From NCBI GenBank assembly GCA_963707275.1, contig CAVPPH010000005.1:181758-245757 (forward strand): a stretch of DNA of 64,000 nucleotides, read 5' to 3'. Position 1 is the stretch's first letter. Every line of letters starts with the position of its first letter. This document shows, in pieces, positions 57,106-64,000 of the stretch. A program made the translations under genes and the position numbers. The notes beneath the pieces were generated by a model. It was given only the letters and a program-made list of their open reading frames with translations, searched no databases and was not told the DNA's origin. The DNA is from JACKBK01 sp963707275. GTDB taxonomy: Bacteria; Chloroflexota; Anaerolineae; JAAEKA01.

Positions 57106-60100
57106 ATGCACGCACTTTCAATCCGCTCTCCCAAGCTCGTCCTGGCGCTGGTCTTGCTGATCAGCGCAGCTTTCGTGCTGGCGTCCGTACCATCAGCCCA
57201 TGCCGCGACGCCGATTTACGTGCGAACCGACGGCGACGACACGACTGCGATGGCACGGTCGACGCGTACGCGCGGCTCCGCGCCGCACCTGCGCAGTTCA
57301 GACCATTCAGACAGGGCATCGACCCTGGTCGACCCCAGCGGCACGGTTTTTGTGCGCTGCCGGCACCTACACGTGTCGACGCGCCGTCAACGTGCAACAA
57401 GACTGACATAACGCTGGACGGCGACGGCGCCGGTGCCACGATTGTCCAGGTTTCTGGAACCGGAGACCGCTTCGACATTAGCGCCAGTGGCGTCACCTTG
57501 CAGGACTTCGAGATCGAGAAGACCGACACTGCCGGCGTACAGAATATCATCCGCATCAGCAACGGCAACGGAGTCACGATCAAGAACAACATCATCCACG
57601 GCCAGTTTGTGATTGGCGACCCAGAGGTCAGCCGCGCGATGGTGATCAACGGCTGGATCGTTCAGTGGATTGAACATCGAAGGCAATACCATTCTATGAC
57701 CTCCGCCAGCCGGCCTATGTCAGCGGCACGACCACACGGCGCACGTCCAGAACAACTACACCTACAACACCAAGGGCTGGGTGCTCGAAGGCGGCGACCT
57801 GACATTCACCGGCAACACGTGGGGAACCGGCGCCAGGCAACGTCTACGACATTGCCATTCTCGCTAGATGCCGGGTATCTATTACACCGACATCGTGGCA
57901 ATGAGCAACGCCAACAACGGAGCGGTGATCGAAGACCAGCGCGCCAGCCCGGCAGTGCTTGTCGGTGGTCTATGTCGATGCAGCGACAGCCTATGTCGAC
58001 AGACCTTGGCGGTCGTTACCATCCCTACTCAAGCATCGCACCTGCAATCGTTCGCGTGGTTGCTGGCGGCACAATCAATGTGGCGGCCGGAACCTATGCG
58101 GAAAATCCTCAGCATCGACAAGGCACTGAGCCTGCAGTGCGCCCAGGCAGGCAATCCCGGTCAGCGGCCGCACAGCCGGCTCGCCAGGTGAGACCATCAT
58201 CGACGCCAGCGGGCTGCCCACCGCCATCACCATCAAGGCCGACAACGTCACCGTTGACGGCTGCGACATCACCGGCGACGCGCGCGACCTACGCCGGCGT
58301 GCTGGTCTACGCGACCACCGGCACCGGCAACCGCAGCAACGTGGACGTGCTCAACAACTTCGTCCACGGTATGGCGCTGCCCAACCCCAGCAGCTCGGCT
58401 TACGTCAGCAGCTACGGCATCTTCGGTTTGGGCGACCTGGTGTCTGGCAGCCGCCTGACCATCACCGACCTGGACATCATCGGCAACGAGATCTACGACC
58501 TGGGCGGCGCGGTCAGTGGACCTGACACGTCAGCCGGCGCAGGCGTCTGGTTGTATGGCATCCAGGGCGCTTCGCCCGGACTGGGCGTCACCATCAGTGG
58601 CAACGACTTCCACGACATCGCCGACGGCTTCAACAGCCCGGTCCCCGAACCTGGTTCGGCGGTAGTGATCGTGGACGACGGCGACAGCAATCCTGACGAC
58701 GGCGCGCTGGTCACCGGCAACACCTACGCCAACACCTACGGCGGCGACATCCTGTTCATCGCCAACAGCACGTTGAACGAGCTGGGCAGCGACTACACGG
58801 CCGTCACCCTGCTGGCGCTCAACGTCGGCAACCTGGCAACGGTCACCGAAGCCAACCTGGCGCCCTACGCCAAGACCAACATGCCGACCGGCTGGCCTGG
58901 CAGCACGGCCTATTTCGCTCACGTCAAAGACGCCATCGACAACTCCGACAGCGGCGCGACCGTGACCGTTTCAGCAGGTACCTTTGCCGAAGGCCCGCAA
59001 CTGCTGGTCGATAAGGATATCGATCTGGTAGGCGCCGGCCAGGGAGTGACAACCCTGACACCCACGGCTGATACAGGCAACTCCGGCGACGCCCGCGGCT
59101 GGTTCCTCGTGGATACAGCCGGTTCGTTGGACATCAGCAGCATGACGCTGGACGGCACCGGACGCAAGGTCTACCAGGCGATTCGCTACAAGGGCACGGC
59201 TGGCAGCGTGTCGGATGTCGCGTTCACAGAAATCCGCTACAACGAGAGCGGCCCGGACTACGCGGGCGTCGCCCTGGCGGCCTTCGGCAGCGGCAAGGTC
59301 GATGTGAGCAACTCCTCCTTCAGCGGCATCGGACGCGTGGGCGTGCTGTACTTCGGCGCGGGCGTCAGCGGTTCCACCTACAGCGGCAACGCCTACACCG
59401 GCAAGGGCGCCGGCGACTGGCTGGACTATGCTCTGGACATCAGCGCCGGGGCAGTGGTTGCCGTGAACAACAACCTGGTCAGCGACAACCGCGGCGTGGC
59501 ATCGGTTGATAGCTCAACCTCGGCCGGCTACCTGACATCGACCTACTATGGAGCTGGCACAGCGGCTACCTTCACCGGCAACACGATCACCAACAACACC
59601 ACAGGCATCGTGGTTGGATACGATGGCTCCGACACCAGTTCTGTGGTGGCCAGCAACAACTGCTTCTCGCTGAACGACTTCGGCGTCGAATCCACCGCTC
59701 CGCTGGTGGACGCCAAGAACAACAACTGGGGCGATCCAACCGGCCCGTACAATGCCACGACCAACCCCGGCGGACTGGGCGACGCGGTCAGCGACGACGT
59801 GGACTTCACGCCCTGGCTGACCACCTGCGCCAGCGGTCCGACGGGCAACTTCCACAATGTGACTGACAACACCTTCTTCGCCACCATGCAGGACGCGGTG
59901 GACGCTGCCAGCACCGGCGATGTCATCGTGCCGCTGGCCGCCAGGGCCCTTCGGAGCCTGAAGGCAGCGCCACGGTCGCGACTTCCGGCGTCACCATCAA
60001 GCTGTCGGGCCGCACCTTCGGGCCAGGCTCGCCGGCGTTCACGATCGCGGCGAACGACGTGACGATCCTGGGACCGGGCATCCTCGACGGCGGCGGCAGC

Positions 60101-61483
60101 CCGTTCCCAGGTATCCTGGTTCAGACCGGCGCCGGCAACTTCACGCTGCGCGGCGTCGAGATAAAGAACTGGGAAGACGGCATCCAGGTGGCTGGCCCGG
60201 TGGTTTCCCTGAAGATCACCAACAACTGGATCCACGACAACACTGACGCCGGCCTGCAGGTGGATGGCACGCCCACCGGCGTGATCACCATCAACGGCAA
60301 CCTGTTCAAGGCCAACGGCGGCCCCGGCGTGACCTATGGCGGCAGCGGCGCGCTGAACGCGACCTACAACTCCTGGGGCGACCTGGCAGGCCCGACAGTC
60401 GGACGAACGGCGACGGTGTGGGCGCCGGTGTGACCTACATCCCCTGGACGTTCAGCGAACTGTACATGGATGTCGATCCGCCGGCCAACGCGCTGACCCG
60501 CAGCGTGCCTGAGACCACCAGCTTCGACGTGGCGCTCAAGGTCGACGCGGCCAAGCTGTACGGCCTGACCTTCCTGGTGACCTACGACCCCGCAATGCTG
60601 ACGCTGAACACGACCACGTTCTCAGCGCCGTGGAGCGGAGGCGTATGCACGCCGTTGTCGGTCGCTCCCGGCGTCCTCAAGTATCGCTGCAACCTCACGT
60701 TCCCCGCGGCGGAGTATGACGCGACCGGCGGCACCATCGCCACCTTCAACTTCACCGCCAACACGATGCCGCCCGGCAACGGACCGTGGCCAACCTACTT
60801 TGATATCTCTGCCGATCCGGCTGACACCAGCACCGGCGCGGTCGGCGGTATCAAGGTATTCGTCAACAACGCGGGCTACGGCGCGCCCAGCGTACCCGCA
60901 CGCGACATCACAGACGCAGACGACGGCGAGATCGTGATCGTTGGCCTGGCCAACTTCACCGGATTCGTCGACCTGCAAGGCAACGACAACGACAGCGGCG
61001 CGCTGTTGACTAGTGAAGAACCAGTTGGCCAAGGCAGGTTCGATCGATCTGGCGACCGGAACCAGCGTACCCAGCGGCGCCTATACTACAGCTCACCTGT
61101 CCGACGAAGGTCGTATTGGTGGGATCAACCTACTGGCTGCAGTTCGATGCGCCGCTGCATCTGCCAACGACGACGGTGATCGGTTCAGTTAGCTATCCCG
61201 TTCGTTCCAACGGACTGGACAGAACAGCGCGCTGGCGACCACCCGACCGTTGACGCCGTTGGCATTCGCCTTCCTGTTGGGCGGCGACGCCACCAACAAC
61301 GATGTAGTGGACGTCTTCGACGCTGGCTGCATCGGCGCTTTCTACCAGATCGCGTTCACCGACTGCGGCGGCGCGCCCGGATCGAGTCCCGACGTCAAGG
61401 TCAACGGCGCCGTGGACATCTTCGACCTGGTGCTGATGGGCAGCAACTACGAGCTGACCTACAGCCCCTGGACACAACCGTAA
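57106..61483 (+). CDS. Second giant secreted beta-helix protein with cohesin and dockerin-like modules (multiply frameshifted)
   Basis: Paralogue of the preceding gene. ATG 57106 follows GAGGAGGAAGG; the signal is LVLALVLLISAAFVLASVPS and cleavage near AHAATP. Beta-helix repeats run through DFEIEKTDTAGVQNIIRISN, GGTINVAAGTYAEN, ATVTVSAGTFAEGPQLLVDK and WGDPTGPYNATTNPGGLGDA. The last block (FGPGSPAFTIAANDVTILGP) matches the first protein. The cohesin-like module is at about 60445-60870 (DVALKVDAAKLYGLTFLVTY); NFTGFVDLQGNDNDSGALL follows, then a dockerin pair (LLGGDATNNDVVDVFDAGCI and DVKVNGAVDIFDLVLMGSNY). Frame shifts occur near 57255, 57335, 57660, 57720, 57850, 57960, 58100-58290, 59940, 60410 and 61010-61210. 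Confidence 0.73.
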
Positions 61484-61495
61484 CCTGATCCGTCA

Positions 61496-61529
61496 CGGGA
61501 GGAAGCGGGCGTTGCCCGCTTCCTCCCGG
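61496..61529 (+). terminator. Hairpin after the second giant gene
   Basis: CGGGAGGAAGCGGGC pairs with GCCCGCTTCCTCCCG over a GTT loop. No T tract follows. It has the same position and role as the hairpin at 57045. Confidence 0.7.
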
Positions 61530-61551
61530 CTAACCTTCACCCCATGATCTT

Positions 61552-62638
61552 ATGAGAAATGTCAAAGGATTTGTCTCTACTGTCGCTGGCGTCCTGAGCC
61601 TGTTGCTTGTCGCCAGCCCCGTATCGGCTCAGGAGCCGGTGGTGGTGCGGGTCATTCCGGCCAACCTCAGCCTGGCTGTCGGCAACACCAGCGATGTGGC
61701 CGTCGAAATCGTCGACGTGGAGGGTTTGTACGGGTTCGACATCCAGTTGAGCTTCGACCCGACCGTCGTCGAAGTGGTGGATGCCGACCCGACGAAACCG
61801 GGCGTGCAGGTTTCGCTGGGTCGAATGCTGGAGTCGGGCATGTCGGTGCGCGACGGCGCGGACAACACGACCGGCGTTATCCACTACGCTATGACCCAGC
61901 TCAATCCCAGCGAAGCCAAGAGCGGCACCGGCAACCTGATCGTGGTCAAGCTGCGCGGCAAAGCCGCCGGCAATTCCAACCTGGCCATCACCTCAGTCGA
62001 TCTGGCGCGACGCGACGCGACGGCTATCGAATCCTCGCCACAGCCGGGCGCAGTAACAGTAACCGCCGGCGCGTCCACGCAGCCGACCAACACACCGATC
62101 CCAACCCAGGCGCCCCCCACCGCAGCGCCAACCGGCCTGCCGGCGCCAACCGTGGCGCAGCCCGTGGCAACCGATCTGCCATCGGCCACGCCGACAGAAG
62201 CACCGCCGACCGCCACCACGAACGCGCGAAACACCTGTGAACACGCCGACTCCAACGGCTGAAACGACGCTTCCTGATCCGACTGTCACATCGGCGCTTC
62301 CTGATCCAACGACCATACCGACTGCGGAGGCGACTGTTGTTGCGGAAGTTGAAACTGTGACTACGGAAGAGGCAAAGGCAGCTGCACCAGCCCAACCTGA
62401 CGACGTCGAGACTGCCACGCCAGCGCCAACTGACACGCCGCAAGCGGTGAGCGCCGTAGCGGCCGAGAGTGGCAGCGCTGCGCAGCCAGCAGCAGCGCCG
62501 GCAGAAACCCAACGAACGCAGGACAACGACGATCCTGCGGGCGCGCTGTTGACAGTCGGTATCGGCGCACTGCTGGCTGCGGTTGTAGTTGGCGTAATTC
62601 TGCTGGTCTTGCTGGCGCGCCGCCGCGCCACGAGCTGA
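61552..62638 (+). CDS. Cohesin-domain protein with Pro/Thr stalk and C-terminal membrane anchor (frameshifted)
   Basis: About 360 residues. A signal peptide (VAGVLSLLLVASPVSA) is followed by one cohesin-like module (residues about 25-165) with VEGLYGFDIQLSFDPTVVEV, GADNTTGVIHYAMTQLNPSE and GNLIVVKLRGKAAGNSNLAI. A long stalk of Pro/Thr/Ala follows (TNTPIPTQAPPTAAPTGLPA and similar). One surplus base near 62232 must be dropped to stay in frame. The end is a membrane span and basic stop (LLAAVVVGVILLVLLARRRA). The layout of cohesin, stalk and anchor fits a cell-surface receptor for dockerin-bearing proteins encoded next door; binding is inferred. Confidence 0.8.
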
Positions 62639-62708
62639 GAGGGCCGTGTGAAACTGACTAAAACCGCTGACTTAACAAAGAACACACCGGACAGGACCAT
62701 GAAACAGC

Positions 62709-63452
62709 TTGTGGCCTCGTCTCGCGTTAACGCTTGTCCTGGCCGCAGCGGGTCTGATATTGCTGAACGCGGCTGTGAGCGGGGAGTCGTTGGCGTCCGG
62801 CGATGACGATCCGGCAGTAGTCCGCTGCGACCCCGTCGTTGTCACCGGTCCGGCCACGACCACCTTGACCTTCGATCTGTATGTCGAGAACGTGACCGAC
62901 CTGTACGGCGCGGATGTCCAATTCACGTTCGACGCCACGGCCGCCCAGGTGGTCGATGCAGACCCGGCCATGCCAGGCGTCCAGATTCAGCCGCTCTATG
63001 ATTTCCTGGTTCCGGGTTTCGTGATCAAGCGCGAGGCAGACAATACCAGCGGGCTGATCTGGTACGCCGCGACCCAACTGAACCCCAGTCCACCCGTCAC
63101 CGGCTCCGGCCCGCTGGCGCGCGTGACGTTCCAGCCGCAGTCCACAGCCGCCTTCACCATGCCGGTGATCAACCATCAACTGGCAGCGCCGGGCGGCGTG
63201 CCGATTCCGTCGATCGGGCAGGCCTGCACGGTGGTCTTTCAGCCCTGTTACGATGTCAATGCCGATGGGCAGGTCAACGTGCAAGACCTGATCGCCGAGG
63301 CAGTGCGCTGGACACTGACCGCGGCTGATCCCGATCCGGACAACGACCCGCTCACGCCGAACTACGAAGCGCTCTACGATCTCAACGGAGACGGCGTGAT
63401 CGACATCATCGACATCATGCTCGTCTCAAGCCGCTGGCTGGAACGTTGCTGA
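62709..63452 (+). CDS. Secreted cohesin-dockerin-like protein
   Basis: About 247 residues. The hydrophobic N-terminus LALTLVLAAAGLILLNAAVS is a signal peptide. The start is unclear: TTG 62709 keeps the frame, whereas ATG 62699 needs a frame change. The cohesin-like module has VTDLYGADVQFTFDATAAQV and SGLIWYAATQLNPSPPVTGS. At the C-terminus two Ca-binding, dockerin-type repeats are clear: DVNADGQVNVQDLIAEAVRW and DLNGDGVIDIIDIMLVSSRW, each with D-x-N-x-D-G-x-x-x-x-x-D. It therefore has both halves of a potential cohesin-dockerin pair. Confidence 0.8.
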   Translation: MWPRLALTLVLAAAGLILLNAAVSGESLASGDDDPAVVRCDPVVVTGPATTTLTFDLYVENVTDLYGADVQFTFDATAAQVVDADPAMPGVQIQPLYDFLVPGFVIKREADNTSGLIWYAATQLNPSPPVTGSGPLARVTFQPQSTAAFTMPVINHQLAAPGGVPIPSIGQACTVVFQPCYDVNADGQVNVQDLIAEAVRWTLTAADPDPDNDPLTPNYEALYDLNGDGVIDIIDIMLVSSRWLERC

Positions 63453-63465
63453 ACCGAAAGGATCG

Positions 63466-64000
63466 ATGTTGAAACGTATGAGGATGACCAAAACCAGAAT
63501 CACCGCAGGTGTGGTCCTGTTGGCGCTGGCGATCACTGCTGGTGTTGCTGGCGCGACTGCGATAACCGCTGCTCAGCCGGTTCCCAACGACGATGCGATT
63601 GCGCGCTGCGAGCCGCTGAACGCCAGCGGTCCGTATGGACAGGATCTGGCGGTTGATATCTACATCCAGGATGTGGTCAGATCTCTACGGCGCCGACGTG
63701 CGCTGGAGCTTTGACACCTCCATCGCCCAGGTTGTAGATGCAGATGCCAACGTGCCGGGAACGCAGATCCAGCCGCTGTACACCTTCATGGTGCCCGGCT
63801 TCATCATCAAGAAGGAAGCCGACAACGCAGCGGGAACGGTCTGGTACGCGGCGACGCAACTCAACCCCAGCCCACCGGTCAGCGGCTCCGGTTCGCTGGC
63901 GCGCGTCGTTTTCCGCGCCAATGCGCCCGGCTCTTTCCCTCTGCTGGTCACCTCAGCACAGTTGTCAAAGGCCGGAGGAATCCCGATCCCGGTCACGACG
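63466..64000 (+). CDS. Secreted cohesin-domain protein (3' partial, frameshifted)
   Basis: Begins 13 bp after the previous stop. The signal is GVVLLALAITAGVAGATAIT. The N-terminal part closely resembles the previous gene (NDDAIARCEPLNASGP). Removing one base near 63680 turns the frame into DLYGADVRWSFDTSIAQVVD, then VPGFIIKKEADNAAGTVWYA and ATQLNPSPPVSGSGSLARVV. The chain leaves the window still inside the cohesin-like module. By comparison with its neighbour, dockerin repeats may follow. Confidence 0.77.

Noticed and set aside
52130..61483. Pectate lyase function for the beta-helix giants
   Set aside because: The fold is shared with pectate lyases, but I see no catalytic motif; the repeats look structural.

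Overview
The window is GC-rich bacterial DNA. Several features suggest a Chloroflexota-type bacterium (Anaerolineae or Caldilinea-like): a BMP-type nucleoside ABC importer, a ResB-like protein, a menaquinol-type Rieske/cytochrome b operon, non-cellulosomal cohesin and dockerin modules on beta-helix proteins, and many dispersed palindromic repeats. This placement is inferred from gene content only; no marker-gene phylogeny was possible. Many genes are broken by single-base shifts. Every shift I could resolve is repaired by removing one or two bases, never by adding one, which points to insertion-type consensus errors rather than real pseudogenes. I therefore annotate the reconstructed genes across the shifts.

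Layout. 1-6.2 kb (+): BMP-family substrate-binding protein with two tandem domains, a double-ABC ATPase and two permeases, a nucleoside uptake operon. 6.2-9.3 kb: a methyltransferase (+), a diacylglycerol-kinase-like lipid kinase (-) and a lipoprotein with two cyclophilin domains (-). 9.4-35.9 kb: a large polysaccharide cluster, almost all on the minus strand. It holds a UDP-sugar dehydrogenase, a WecA/TagO-type initiating transferase, an O-antigen-ligase-like protein with TPRs, a WlbA-like oxidoreductase, five glycosyltransferases, two DegT aminotransferases, two left-handed beta-helix acyltransferases, a Wzx-like flippase, a nucleotidyltransferase, two SDR enzymes, an ATP-grasp protein and one plus-strand sulfotransferase. 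Four of these enzymes together could make a UDP-2,3-diacetamido-uronic acid. The cluster is preceded by uridine kinase, a ResB-like protein, tRNA-Thr(CGT) and EF-P (all -).

37.2-46.4 kb (+): a secreted 5'-nucleotidase. Then a consensus promoter and a T-box leader whose probable specifier is GTC (Val), followed by two methyltransferases, a REP-associated tyrosine transposase (RAYT), a four-unit palindromic array, valS, a lipoprotein and arfB. 46.4-50.7 kb (+): a consensus promoter driving Rieske protein, cytochrome b and diheme cytochrome c, followed by a second diheme cytochrome c. 50.8-51.6 kb: a fused MNT-HEPN protein followed by a leftover copy of the cytochrome c 3' end. 52.1-64.0 kb (+): a surface-protein cluster with two giant paralogues (beta-helix, cohesin, dockerin), one cohesin protein with a Pro/Thr stalk and membrane anchor, one cohesin-dockerin protein, and a further cohesin protein cut by the window edge.

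The most interesting signals are the cohesin/dockerin beta-helix cluster, which looks like a self-assembling cell-surface scaffold with its own anchor; the T-box separated from valS by four inserted elements; the RAYT with its array plus a family of palindromes of different sequence but similar plan that sit at gene ends and sometimes supply stop codons; and repeats inserted in frame inside valS and a glycosyltransferase.
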